From the NCBI RefSeq assembly GCF_002261265.1, contig NZ_NEVK01000007.1, positions 186,001 to 250,000 of the forward strand: 64,000 bases of DNA, given 5' to 3'. This document shows positions 53,055 to 61,675 of the stretch, in pieces. Each line of letters begins with the position of its first letter. Positions within the stretch are counted from its first letter, which is position 1. This DNA is from Bordetella genomosp. 7. GTDB lineage: Bacteria; Pseudomonadota; Gammaproteobacteria; Burkholderiales; Burkholderiaceae_B. The notes beneath the pieces were generated by a model. That model was not told where the DNA came from, did no database searches, and saw nothing but the letters and a program-made list of their open reading frames with translations. The position numbers and the translations under genes are program-made.

Positions 53055-54500
53055 ATGTCTCCAGATGGGCGGGCCATGACAGCAGCAAAACCCGGCAGCA
53101 TTTCGCCGCTGGACCGGGCGGCGCCTCAGTCGTATTACCGGCAAATCTATCAGCGCTTTCGCGGCGCCATTGTCGCTGGCTTGCTGGCGCCGGGCGAGCG
53201 CCTGCCGTCGGCTCGCGCCCTGGCCAAAGAGCTGGGGCTGGCGCGCGGCACCGTAGAATCGGCCTACGCATTACTGGCCGCCGAAGGCTACACACAAGCC
53301 CGCGGCCAGGCCGGCACGGTGGTGTCGCCCGACCTGAACGCGCGCGGCGCGGCCCACGCCAGCGCTGCCCCGCACGACCACCCCCATCCCGCCACGCTCG
53401 AGCCGCGGCCCCAACCCATCTTGCCCTTTCAGATGGGCCTGCCCGCGCTCGATGCGTTTCCGCGCAAGATCTGGGCGCGGCTGGCCGCACGCACTGTGCG
53501 CGCCATGCAGCCCGCCGACATGAACCACCCCGCAATCAGCGGGCTGCCCGCATTGCGCGCGGCAATCGCGGCCTACCTGAATGTTGCTCGCGGCATCGCA
53601 TGCACGCCGGCGCAGGTAATCGTCACCTCGGGGTACCGTCACAGCATGGCGCTGGCCGCCCATACGCTCTTGAAGCCGGGCGATTCTGTATGGGTCGAAG
53701 ACCCGGGGTACCCTCCCACCCGCGAACTGCTGGCCCTGTTGCATATGCGTGCCGTACCCGTGGCCGTCGACGAACAAGGCCTGTCGATTTCTGCCGGCAT
53801 GGGCGCTGCGCCCCGCGCCCGCGCCGTGGTGGTGACTCCCGCCCACCAGAGCCCGCTGTCGATGTCGCTGGCCCTGCCGCGACGCATGGAACTGCTGGAT
53901 TGGGCCGCACGCGCCCGGGCATGGGTCATCGAAGACGACTACGACGGCGAATACCGGTATGTCGGCCGCCCGCTGCCAGCCCTGAAAAGCCTGGATCGCG
54001 ACGAGCGCGTTATTTATGCCGGCACATTCAGCAAGGTGCTGTATCCCGGCATCAGGCTCGCCTACCTGGTGGTACCCGAATCCCTGATCGGGCGCTTCGA
54101 GCGCATCAACGACATACTCGCCGCCGGCAGCCCCCCGCTTACCCAGGCCACTGTCGCGGCGTTCATGGGCGAGGGCCATTTTGCGCGGCATATCCAGCGC
54201 ATGCGCAAGCTGTACGGCGAGCGGCGGCAGGCCGCGACGGCCGGATTGCTGGATGTGCTGGGCCGCCACGTCCGTATCGATGCCCAGCCCGGCGGCATGC
54301 ACCTGATCGTGCGGCCCGCCGGCCGCGTATCCGATCAGCGACTCGCCGCCCGCATGCTCGCCGGCGGCATGTACGCCCACGCGCTGAGCACATGGAGCCA
54401 GTCGCGCAGCAACCACCGCGGGCTGCTGCTGGGCTTTACCAACATTCCTACCCGACAAGAAGCGCAAGCGCTGGGCCGGCGCATCCTGGAAGTGCTCTGA
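53055..54500 (+). CDS. MocR-type transcriptional regulator (GntR helix-turn-helix plus aminotransferase domain)
   Basis: The 481-residue protein starts with a GntR winged helix (about 20-90; YRQIYQRFRGAIVAGLLAPG and LPSARALAKELGLARGTVES) and continues with a fold-type I aminotransferase domain. The lysine that binds pyridoxal phosphate is in AGTFSKVLYPGIRLAY (about 325). MocR proteins sense PLP or amino compounds and control vitamin B6, GABA or taurine genes. The target cannot be read from the sequence. The AhpD-like gene follows after about 145 bases. Confidence 0.92.
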   Translation: MSPDGRAMTAAKPGSISPLDRAAPQSYYRQIYQRFRGAIVAGLLAPGERLPSARALAKELGLARGTVESAYALLAAEGYTQARGQAGTVVSPDLNARGAAHASAAPHDHPHPATLEPRPQPILPFQMGLPALDAFPRKIWARLAARTVRAMQPADMNHPAISGLPALRAAIAAYLNVARGIACTPAQVIVTSGYRHSMALAAHTLLKPGDSVWVEDPGYPPTRELLALLHMRAVPVAVDEQGLSISAGMGAAPRARAVVVTPAHQSPLSMSLALPRRMELLDWAARARAWVIEDDYDGEYRYVGRPLPALKSLDRDERVIYAGTFSKVLYPGIRLAYLVVPESLIGRFERINDILAAGSPPLTQATVAAFMGEGHFARHIQRMRKLYGERRQAATAGLLDVLGRHVRIDAQPGGMHLIVRPAGRVSDQRLAARMLAGGMYAHALSTWSQSRSNHRGLLLGFTNIPTRQEAQALGRRILEVL

Positions 54501-54645
54501 ACGGCGCCTGCCGTGCTCGCACGCAGGGCTGCCCATGCACACGCATGGCTCAGAGCGTAAGGCAGATCTTGGCTCTTTCAAGCTGGTCCATGGCCGGCCA
54601 TCATCGTGCTTCTTGCATTGCAATCAAGTTCACGGAAACCACAAC

Positions 54646-55107
54646 ATGACCCAACGCCTGGATTACGCCAAGGCGTCGCCGGACGGCTTCAAGGCCTTGC
54701 GCGGCGTATACGCCTATCTACACACCTGCGGCCTGCCACGCGAACTCGTCAACATCGTCTACCTGCGCGTGTCGCAGATCAACGGATGCGCCTATTGCAT
54801 AGACATGCATTCACGCGACCTGCTCGAGCAAGGCCTTGCCATCGACAAACTGGTGCTGGTGCCGGTATGGCGAGAAGCCGGCAAAATGTTCTCGGCCCGC
54901 GAGCGCGCCGCACTGGCCTGGGCGGAAACGTTGACCAACGTCGCGGCCACCGGCGCGCCGGACGAACAGTACGCCGCCGCGGCCGCGGCATTCGACGAAA
55001 AAGAACTGGCCGATCTTACCTATGCGATAGGCTTGATGAACGCGCTCAACCGGCTGGGCGTGGGCTTTCGCAACCCGCCTGCCGCCGCCGCGCGCGCCGG
55101 CACTTAA
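54646..55107 (+). CDS. Carboxymuconolactone decarboxylase/AhpD-like protein
   Basis: The 153-residue protein has the AhpD-like core INGCAYCIDMHSRD, with a CxxC and nearby His-Ser that give peroxidase or disulfide activity, in helices typical of alkylhydroperoxidase-like CMD proteins. The ATG at 54646 (MTQRLDYAKASPD) was chosen over the longer frame start at 54535. Its stop overlaps that of the MBL gene on the other strand (TTAA shared). A possible role is thiol-based peroxide or xenobiotic handling. Confidence 0.88.
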   Translation: MTQRLDYAKASPDGFKALRGVYAYLHTCGLPRELVNIVYLRVSQINGCAYCIDMHSRDLLEQGLAIDKLVLVPVWREAGKMFSARERAALAWAETLTNVAATGAPDEQYAAAAAAFDEKELADLTYAIGLMNALNRLGVGFRNPPAAAARAGT

Positions 55108-55979
55108 CTCGCGGACGCGGCGCGCATGGGGATCTTCAGGTAGCGAATGCCATTGTCTTCCGCCTGCGGCAGGCCGCCCGCGCGCAAATTAACCTGCAGC
55201 GACGGCAGCAGCAACGCCGGGGCCTGCAGGCCCGCATCGCGCTGCGTGCGCATGGCCACGAACTCGTCCTGGCCTACGCCGTCGCGCACATGCACATTGC
55301 CGCTACGCTGCGCCTGTACTGTGCTTTCCCATGCGTAGAAATCGCGCCCGGGCGCCTTGTAGTCGTGGCAGGTAAACACGCGTGTGGCGGGAGGCAAAGC
55401 CAGCAGACGGCGTATCGACTGATACAGCACGCGTGCATCGCCTCCGGGAAAATCGGCCCGCGCGGTGCCGTAGTCGGGCATGAACAGCGTGTCGCCCACA
55501 AACACCGCGTCCCCGATCAGGTACGACACACACGCCGGCGTGTGGCCGGGCGTGTGCAGCACCCGCACCGGCAGCGCCCCCAGCAAGAACTCCTGGCCGT
55601 CATGGTAAAGCTCGTCGAACTCGGCACCGCGGCACGACAGGCTCTCCAGGTTGAACACGGGCTGGAAAATCTTCTGCACCGCGCTCACATGCTCGCCTAT
55701 GCAGACGGTGGCGCCCGTCAATGCCTTGATGTGCGGCGCGGCGCTCAGGTGATCGGCGTGCACATGCGTTTCCAGCACCTTGACGATAGCGGCCCCCTCG
55801 GCGCGCGCCGCCGCCACCATGGCATCCGCCGATTGCGTGGAAAACTCGCCCGATCGATGGTCGTAGTCGAGCACGGGATCGATCGCCGCCGCCTGCATGG
55901 TATCGGGATCGATAACCAGGTAAGAGACCGTGTTGGTGGCTTCATCGAAAAAAGCCCGGATCAATGCCGATTGCGCCAT
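55104..55979 (-). CDS. MBL-fold metallo-hydrolase, persulfide dioxygenase/glyoxalase II-like
   Basis: The 291-residue protein has the metal site THVHADHLSAAP (about 75-85) and HTPGHTPACVSY (about 150), and a CHDY tail motif near 205. Together these fit the ETHE1/Blh-type subgroup, which oxidises glutathione persulfide or hydrolyses thioesters. The ATG at 55979 gives MAQSALIRAFFDEATNTVSY, the family start. The two-metal glyoxalase pattern is incomplete, so persulfide dioxygenase (mononuclear iron) is more likely. Confidence 0.82.
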   Translation of the reverse strand: MAQSALIRAFFDEATNTVSYLVIDPDTMQAAAIDPVLDYDHRSGEFSTQSADAMVAAARAEGAAIVKVLETHVHADHLSAAPHIKALTGATVCIGEHVSAVQKIFQPVFNLESLSCRGAEFDELYHDGQEFLLGALPVRVLHTPGHTPACVSYLIGDAVFVGDTLFMPDYGTARADFPGGDARVLYQSIRRLLALPPATRVFTCHDYKAPGRDFYAWESTVQAQRSGNVHVRDGVGQDEFVAMRTQRDAGLQAPALLLPSLQVNLRAGGLPQAEDNGIRYLKIPMRAASAS

Positions 55980-56158
55980 GTGTAAACCCCGGTGTAGGCC
56001 CAGACCATACGTTAACAGGTTAGCGAAATCGACTACATAAAATGCGGCCTCACCGCCGCGGTAAACATGATACTGACGGCGCTGGTCGAGCAACGAGAAA
56101 CGGCGTTCCAGGCTGCCTGACTTTGCAGGCCATGTCCGGCCCCGATACGGCTGCGCCT

Positions 56159-57082
56159 TTACAAGGGGCGGCGCCGCAACGGCGCCGCGCGCGTCATCAG
56201 ATCGATGACCCAGTCCATGAAAACCCGCAGCTTGGCGCTGACGTGGCGGTTGGGCGCATAGGCCAGGTACATGGGCATGGGGTCGAGCTGCCAATCTTCG
56301 AAAATCCGCACGAGTTCGCCGCGCGCGGCGTGGTCCGCAGCCATATAGTGCGGCAGCCAGAGTATCCCCATGCCGGCCAGGCCTGCGGCCAGATACGCAT
56401 TGCCGTCATCTACGGCCAGCGCGTAGCGCCCATGCACGCTGAGGCTTTCGCCATCGCGGTGCATGGCATAGGGCAGCGCCTTGCGGGTACGCAGCCACAG
56501 AAAGCCCACGATGCGGTGATGGCCGTCCTGCAGGTCTCGGGGATGCGCGGGCCGCCCAGCCAATTTCAGATAAGCGGGGGCGGCGTACACGCCCAGCTCC
56601 AGGTCGCCCACGTGCCGGGCCACCAGCGACTGGTCGGTGATTTCTCCGCCGCGCAACACGCAATCCACATTTTCGTCGATCAAGTCGACCACGCGGTCGC
56701 TGACGCCCATGTGCAGCTGAATATCGGGATAGCGCGCATAGAACTGCGGCAACGCCGGTATCAGCAGCATGCGCGCCAACGGGCTGGGTACGTCGATGCG
56801 CAGCAGTCCGCGCGGCTGGGCGGATGCGCCGGAAAGGCTGGTTTCCGCGTCGTCCATATCCGCCAGTAAACGCACCACCCTTTCGTAGTACGCGGCGCCG
56901 TCGGCCGTAACATTGACTTTGCGGGTGGTGCGGTTCAACAGCCGCACCCGCAAGCGCGCTTCCAGCTGCTGTATCAGCTGGGTTACGGTTGTCTTGCTCA
57001 TGTGCAGCGTTTGCGCGGCCTTGGTGAAGCTGCCCGTTTCCACTACACGGACAAATGCCTGCATCGCGTCGATACGGTCCAT
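56159..57082 (-). CDS. LysR-family transcriptional regulator
   Basis: The 307-residue protein has the LysR helix-turn-helix (about 5-65; MQAFVRVVETGSFTKAAQTL and SKTTVTQLIQQLEARLRVRLL) and the periplasmic-binding-like effector domain. The ATG at 57082 gives MDRIDAMQAF. It is divergent from a RidA gene, and the gap has an inverted repeat of the LysR operator type. A role in controlling that neighbour is likely. Confidence 0.9.
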   Translation of the reverse strand: MDRIDAMQAFVRVVETGSFTKAAQTLHMSKTTVTQLIQQLEARLRVRLLNRTTRKVNVTADGAAYYERVVRLLADMDDAETSLSGASAQPRGLLRIDVPSPLARMLLIPALPQFYARYPDIQLHMGVSDRVVDLIDENVDCVLRGGEITDQSLVARHVGDLELGVYAAPAYLKLAGRPAHPRDLQDGHHRIVGFLWLRTRKALPYAMHRDGESLSVHGRYALAVDDGNAYLAAGLAGMGILWLPHYMAADHAARGELVRIFEDWQLDPMPMYLAYAPNRHVSAKLRVFMDWVIDLMTRAAPLRRRPL

Positions 57083-57105
57083 CACGCCTCCGAAATCGGA
57101 CAATT

Positions 57106-57122
57106 GTTTGCATTCTACAAAC
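57106..57122. promoter_or_regulatory. LysR-type operator candidate
   Basis: GTTTG at 57106-57110 and CAAAC at 57118-57122 form an inverted repeat around a seven-base AT-rich centre, in the gap between the LysR gene (start 57082) and the RidA gene (start 57220). This matches the general T-N11-A style of LysR boxes. Confidence 0.45.
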
Positions 57123-57219
57123 AGTCAAGCGCAAGCTTGCCTGTTTATCGGAGCGTCGGCGATCGATACAGTGACTGCCATCTTCCCAACCCGGCCTACC
57201 GCCGATACTGAGGTCTACC

Positions 57220-57615
57220 ATGGCAACCCGCGATGTCGTCTTCCCCCCCAACCGCCATGCGCTCTACGAGCGCAACCGCTACTCGCCCGCGATCAAGTCG
57301 AACGGCTTCTTGTTTGTATCCGGCCAGGTGGGCAGCCGCGACGACGGCTCGCCGGAACCCGATCTGGACCAGCAAGTACGGCGGGCATTCCATAACCTGA
57401 ACGCCATCCTGCACGAAGCAGGCGCAACATTCGACGACGTGGTGGACGTCACCGTCTTCATGGTCGACCCCGAGTCGAAATTCGACGCCATCTGGCGCAC
57501 CGTGCAAGACTATTGGGGCAACGCGCCCTACCCCACCGTAACCGCCGTGGGTGTCACCTGGCTGTATGGCTTTGACTTCGAGATCAAAGTCATCGCCCGG
57601 CTGCCTCAGCCATAA
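57220..57615 (+). CDS. RidA family protein
   Basis: The 131-residue protein has SPAIKSNGFLFVSGQVGSRDDG near 20, the family core VRRAFHNLNAILHEAGATFDD and VVDVTVFMVDPESKFDAI near 60-85, and PYPTVTAVGVTWLYGFDFEI. The usual Arg in the RSTV position is replaced here by TVTAVGV, so the substrate pocket lacks the canonical carboxylate-binding arginine and the chemistry may differ from enamine hydrolysis. It is divergent from a LysR gene. Confidence 0.85.
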   Translation: MATRDVVFPPNRHALYERNRYSPAIKSNGFLFVSGQVGSRDDGSPEPDLDQQVRRAFHNLNAILHEAGATFDDVVDVTVFMVDPESKFDAIWRTVQDYWGNAPYPTVTAVGVTWLYGFDFEIKVIARLPQP

Positions 57616-57654
57616 GCTACCGCGCGCCTTGCCCGCATACCTCGGGCGCGGCGT

Positions 57655-58566
57655 TCAGCCGGCCGCCGGCCTGCCCCCGCGGCCATGCGCCTTGAGTTCC
57701 CAGAGCGCATTCAATACATGGCGGGTCGCGCGCTCGACGGGCTGCACATGGTGCGCAATTCCCAGCTCGCGCCACACTGCGGGGCGCAGGGGCCGCATGG
57801 CAATACGTGCGTCCCACTGCGGCGCGCCCGCTTCGTGCGGCAGCAGGGTTGCGCCATAGCCGGCCGCCACCAGGCTTTTGATGGCGTCGTTGTAATTCAG
57901 CTTGATGCGCGGCGTCGGGCGGCAGCCGCCCTGGGCGAACCATTCCGCCGTCAGGCGCGACAGGCGCGTACTGGCGTCATTCAGGATCAACGGCCGTTGC
58001 GCCAGCCAGGCCGGCGTTACCCGCGCCGGGGGCTGCCAGTGGGCCGGCAGAAATGCCAGCACGGGATCGCGGCGCCATGGCCGTATCGCCAGGCCCGCCA
58101 CCGGCGCCTGCGGCAATGCCACCAGGCCGATGTCCAGCTTGCCCTGCGACAGACGCGTCAGGGTTTCCTGCGACGTCAGTACTGCGATCTGCACGTCAAT
58201 ATCAGGATGCTGCGCGCGCAGGCGTTCCAGCGCATGGGGCAGCAAGTGCGCGATGGCGCCGGTGGATGCGCCCAGGCGCACGCGCCCGGCCAGCCCCTGC
58301 ACCTGTCGCCCGACGTCGTCCAGCGTGGCTTCAACTTCGGCCAGCAGGCGGCGCGCGCGCTCTACCAGCATTTCGCCCACCGCCGACGGCCGCACGTTGC
58401 CGCGCTGGCGAGTCAGCAGCGGCGCGCCCAGCCGGCGTTCCAGTTCGGCAATGTGCAGGCTGACCGTGGGCGGCGCAAGATGCAGGTGTTGCGCGGCCGC
58501 CGCAAAGGAGCCCAGGTCGGCGATCGCCACCAGAGTACGCAAGCGGTCCAGGCTGATTTCTCGCAT
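57655..58566 (-). CDS. LysR-family transcriptional regulator
   Basis: The 303-residue protein has the LysR helix-turn-helix (about 3-62; LRTLVAIADLGSFAAAAQHL then HLAPPTVSLHIAELERRLG) and a long effector-binding domain. It is divergent from argC, with a perfect inverted repeat between them. It is an obvious candidate regulator for argC or for itself. Confidence 0.9.
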   Translation of the reverse strand: MREISLDRLRTLVAIADLGSFAAAAQHLHLAPPTVSLHIAELERRLGAPLLTRQRGNVRPSAVGEMLVERARRLLAEVEATLDDVGRQVQGLAGRVRLGASTGAIAHLLPHALERLRAQHPDIDVQIAVLTSQETLTRLSQGKLDIGLVALPQAPVAGLAIRPWRRDPVLAFLPAHWQPPARVTPAWLAQRPLILNDASTRLSRLTAEWFAQGGCRPTPRIKLNYNDAIKSLVAAGYGATLLPHEAGAPQWDARIAMRPLRPAVWRELGIAHHVQPVERATRHVLNALWELKAHGRGGRPAAG

Positions 58567-58588
58567 GCCGTCCTTTTACTTTGCAAAA

Positions 58589-58607
58589 CCTGACTTAAGT
58601 CGTCAGG
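58589..58607. promoter_or_regulatory. Inverted repeat operator between LysR gene and argC
   Basis: CCTGAC at 58589-58594 and GTCAGG at 58602-58607 flank TTAAGTC, giving a perfect inverted repeat in the 115-base divergent gap. It lies 22 bases from the LysR start (58566) and about 75 bases before argC. Confidence 0.5.
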
Positions 58608-58681
58608 AAATTCAACTTTTCTTATTCTAGCGGGTGGCCGATGATCCCCTGCAGACTACACCGCATCGGGGCAAGCGCATC

Positions 58682-59608
58682 ATGACCACTCCCATCGTTT
58701 TCATCGACGGCGACCAGGGCACCACCGGCCTGCAGATACACGACCGGCTGCGCGGTCGCACCGACCTGCGGCTGCTTACGCTGCCGGCGGCCGAACGCAA
58801 GGACGCGCAGCGCCGCGCCCAGGCCATCAACGCCTGCGACATTGCCATCCTGTGCCTGCCCGATGCCGCCGCGCGCGAATCGGTCGGCTTCATCCGGAAC
58901 CCGTCGGTGCGAGTCATCGACGCCAGCTCTGCGCATCGCACGCAGGCCGACTGGGTGTACGGCTTTCCGGAAATGGCCCACGGCCAGGCGCAGCGTATCG
59001 CCGTCGCGCCCCGTGTCACCAACCCGGGCTGCTACCCCACCGGCGCCATCGCGCTGCTGCGGCCCCTGGTCGCCGCCGGCCTGCTGCCGCGCGACTACCC
59101 CTTGGCCATTCATGCCATATCCGGCTATTCGGGGGGCGGCCGGGCCGCCATCGACGCGCACGAGTCGGCTGCGGCGCAAGGCACGCCGCCGTCGCAGGTA
59201 TATGGGCTCGCCCTGGAACACAAGCACACCCCCGAAATCGCGCTGCACGCGGCGCTGGCACACCGCCCGCTCTTCGTGCCCGCGTATGGCGCGTATCGCC
59301 AGGGCATTGTGCTGACCATACCCATCGAGCTGCGGCTGTTGCCAGCCGGCACCGACGGCGCGCGCCTGCACGCCTGCCTTGAACAACACTACGCCCGCAT
59401 GCAGCACGTGCAGGTGCTGCCATCGGCGCAAACCCGCGCCATGACGCACCTGGATCCCCAGGCCCTGAACGGCACCAACGACATACAGCTGGGCGTATTC
59501 GTCAATGAACGTCACGGCCAGGTGCTGCTTTCCGCGGTATTCGACAACCTGGGCAAAGGCGCCTCGGGCGCTGCCGTGCAGAACCTGGAACTGATGCTGG
59601 CGCAATAA
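58682..59608 (+). CDS. argC: N-acetyl-gamma-glutamyl-phosphate reductase, type 2 (ArgC)
   Basis: This enzyme reduces N-acetylglutamyl phosphate in arginine synthesis. The 308-residue length and the start [19 protein letters not shown] are the short, type 2 form. The catalytic cysteine is in [15 protein letters not shown] near 115, and the family signature [15 protein letters not shown] follows near 150. The ATG at 58682 was chosen; the longer frame start at 58634 lies inside the upstream region. Many Alcaligenaceae carry a second argC of this type beside the housekeeping copy, so it may serve another pathway. Confidence 0.92.
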   Translation: MTTPIVFIDGDQGTTGLQIHDRLRGRTDLRLLTLPAAERKDAQRRAQAINACDIAILCLPDAAARESVGFIRNPSVRVIDASSAHRTQADWVYGFPEMAHGQAQRIAVAPRVTNPGCYPTGAIALLRPLVAAGLLPRDYPLAIHAISGYSGGGRAAIDAHESAAAQGTPPSQVYGLALEHKHTPEIALHAALAHRPLFVPAYGAYRQGIVLTIPIELRLLPAGTDGARLHACLEQHYARMQHVQVLPSAQTRAMTHLDPQALNGTNDIQLGVFVNERHGQVLLSAVFDNLGKGASGAAVQNLELMLAQ

Positions 59609-59761
59609 TCGAGTCTATACCCGCGCGCCGCGCCGGTGTATAAATTCCTGGCGCGCGCGGGCGCCGGACGTGTCCGCCGCCTCTTTCACCCTATCTGGCC
59701 CTGCGCCTGAAGCGCTTCCGCCTGCCCAACCGCCGCCCCACGTTCCGATAGCGAGAAAAAA

Positions 59762-60301
59762 ATGAGCCTGGAACCCCTGACTTCGGCGGCGCCGGTCATC
59801 CAGGTGCACGCCTGGGCAGCCATCGCCGCGGTTGCGCTGGGCGCCATCGTATTGCTGCGCAAAAAGGGCGATGCATGGCATCGCTGGACGGGCCGCTGCT
59901 GGCTGGCCGTGATGCTGGTGACGGTGCTGTCGTCTTTTTTCATACACGAACTGCGCACCTGGGGCGACTGGAGCCCCATCCACATTCTTTCGGTCGTGAC
60001 GCTGTTTCTGCTGGTCCGCGCCTATCAGGCCATCCGCAAGCGCAACGTGACGCGCCACGCCCACCTGATGAAAACCGCTTTTTTCAACGCATTGCTGCTG
60101 GCCGGGTTCTTCACGTTCCTGCCCGGACGCATCATGTACGCGGTTGTATTCGGGCCGCCCGCGTCCGACGCTTCCATGTCCGCAACGCTGATGTGGACGC
60201 TTATCATCGGTGCGGTCATCGTCGTCAGCGGTTGGCGCCACGCGCCGGCACTGATCAGGCGGCTGGGCAAACCGGCGCATGCGCCGCAGCGCCGCCTGTA
60301 G
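59762..60301 (+). CDS. DUF2306-like multi-pass membrane protein
   Basis: The 179-residue protein has four hydrophobic helices (about 10-30, 42-60, 72-92, 105-128, and a fifth near 145-165). It carries HRWTGRCWLAVMLVTVLSSFFIHEL, a segment typical of DUF2306. The His and Arg in the loops suggest a haem- or quinone-related role, but none is shown. It converges on the carboxynorspermidine synthase gene with about 20 bases between stops. Confidence 0.8.
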   Translation: MSLEPLTSAAPVIQVHAWAAIAAVALGAIVLLRKKGDAWHRWTGRCWLAVMLVTVLSSFFIHELRTWGDWSPIHILSVVTLFLLVRAYQAIRKRNVTRHAHLMKTAFFNALLLAGFFTFLPGRIMYAVVFGPPASDASMSATLMWTLIIGAVIVVSGWRHAPALIRRLGKPAHAPQRRL

Positions 60302-60322
60302 GCGCTGCGGCGTCCGTTGGCC

Positions 60323-61624
60323 TTACGCGAGTACGGCTCGGCCGCCCAGATCGGCGAACTGGCTTTCGGGCTCGGCCGTTTCCACATCGGCGAACACCGA
60401 ACGGTCGCCGTGCTCATCCGTTACCCGCGTGCTCAGCCCCATGCGCTCCATCAGGCCCAGGAGCGGCAGCGGCGGCAGTTCTTCCACGTTGACCATGCGC
60501 CGCACATCCCAGGTGCCGTTGGCGATGAGCATCGCGGCAGCGGCGGCGGGCACGCCGGCCGTGTACGAGATGGCCTGGCTGCCCACTTCGCGGTAGCACG
60601 CGGCGTGGTCACATATGTTGTATACGAAAGCTTCGCGCGGCTTGCCGTGCTTGGTGCCCTTTACCAGGTCGCCGATGCAGGTATAGCCGCGATAGCTCGG
60701 CGCCAATGAAGACGGGTCGGGCAGCACTGCCTTGACTACCTGCAGCGGCACGACCTCGCCGCCGCCAGGCAGGCTCACGGGCTTCTCGGACAGCAGGCCG
60801 AGCTTGTTCAGTACGGTGAATACATTAATGTAGTGGTCGGAGAACCCCATCCAGAACCGGATATTGGGCACGTCCATCAGGGCTGACAACGAATGCAGTT
60901 CGTCGTGCCCCGTCAGATAGGTAGTCTGGTTGCCGACCACCGGCAGATCCCAGTTCTTCTTCACTTCGAACATCTTGTTGGGCGTCCACTGGCGATCCTG
61001 CCAGGACCACACCGTGCCCGTAAATTCGCGGAAGTTGATCTCGGGGTCGAAGTTCGTCGCAAAGTAGCGGTCGTGCGAGCCGGCGTTGGTATCGATGATG
61101 TCGATAGAGTCGATCGAGTCGAAGTACTCGTCTTTCGCCAGGCGCGCGTATGCGTTCACGACGCCGGGGTCAAAGCCGATGCCCAGCACGGCGGTCACGC
61201 CCGCCTTGGCACATTCGTCGCGGCGGCGCCACTCGTAGTTGGCGTACCACGGAGGCTGTTCGCATATCCGGTCGGGCTCTTCGTGGATGGCGGTATCGAT
61301 ATAGGCGGCGCCCGTGGCAATGCATGCCGACATGACCGACATATTGATGAACGCCGACCCCGCATTGACCACGATCTCGCTGTTGGTCGAGCGTATCAGG
61401 TCGGCCGTTGCCTGGACATCCCGCGCGTCCAGGGCATGCGCCTTCAGGGTACCCGGCCGCTGCAGGTTGCCCTTGGCATGCACAGATTCAACAATGGCCT
61501 GGCACTTGCCCAGGGTACGCGATGCGATGTGTATATCGCCAAGCGCGGCGTTGTTCTGCGCACACTTGTGCGCCACCACGCTGGCCACACCGCCGGCTCC
61601 GATGATGAGTACATTTCTTTTCAT
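60323..61624 (-). CDS. Carboxynorspermidine synthase (LYS1-like saccharopine dehydrogenase family)
   Basis: The 433-residue protein belongs to the saccharopine dehydrogenase superfamily and begins MKRNVLIIGAGGVASVVAHK, a Rossmann NAD(P)-binding motif. It contains ASRTLGKCQAIVES and the region GIGFDPGVVNAYARLAKDEYF, as in CANSDH. It reduces the Schiff base of aspartate semialdehyde with diaminopropane or putrescine to carboxy(nor)spermidine. The next gene upstream, nspC, decarboxylates that product, so this is the alternative spermidine pathway. The 51-base gap fits one operon, read nspC then this gene. Confidence 0.9.
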   Translation of the reverse strand: MKRNVLIIGAGGVASVVAHKCAQNNAALGDIHIASRTLGKCQAIVESVHAKGNLQRPGTLKAHALDARDVQATADLIRSTNSEIVVNAGSAFINMSVMSACIATGAAYIDTAIHEEPDRICEQPPWYANYEWRRRDECAKAGVTAVLGIGFDPGVVNAYARLAKDEYFDSIDSIDIIDTNAGSHDRYFATNFDPEINFREFTGTVWSWQDRQWTPNKMFEVKKNWDLPVVGNQTTYLTGHDELHSLSALMDVPNIRFWMGFSDHYINVFTVLNKLGLLSEKPVSLPGGGEVVPLQVVKAVLPDPSSLAPSYRGYTCIGDLVKGTKHGKPREAFVYNICDHAACYREVGSQAISYTAGVPAAAAAMLIANGTWDVRRMVNVEELPPLPLLGLMERMGLSTRVTDEHGDRSVFADVETAEPESQFADLGGRAVLA

Positions 61625-61675
61625 CTTTCGTGCTCCATTCACGACAGAAGATTTAAAGGATGCTGCTCGTTGGGC

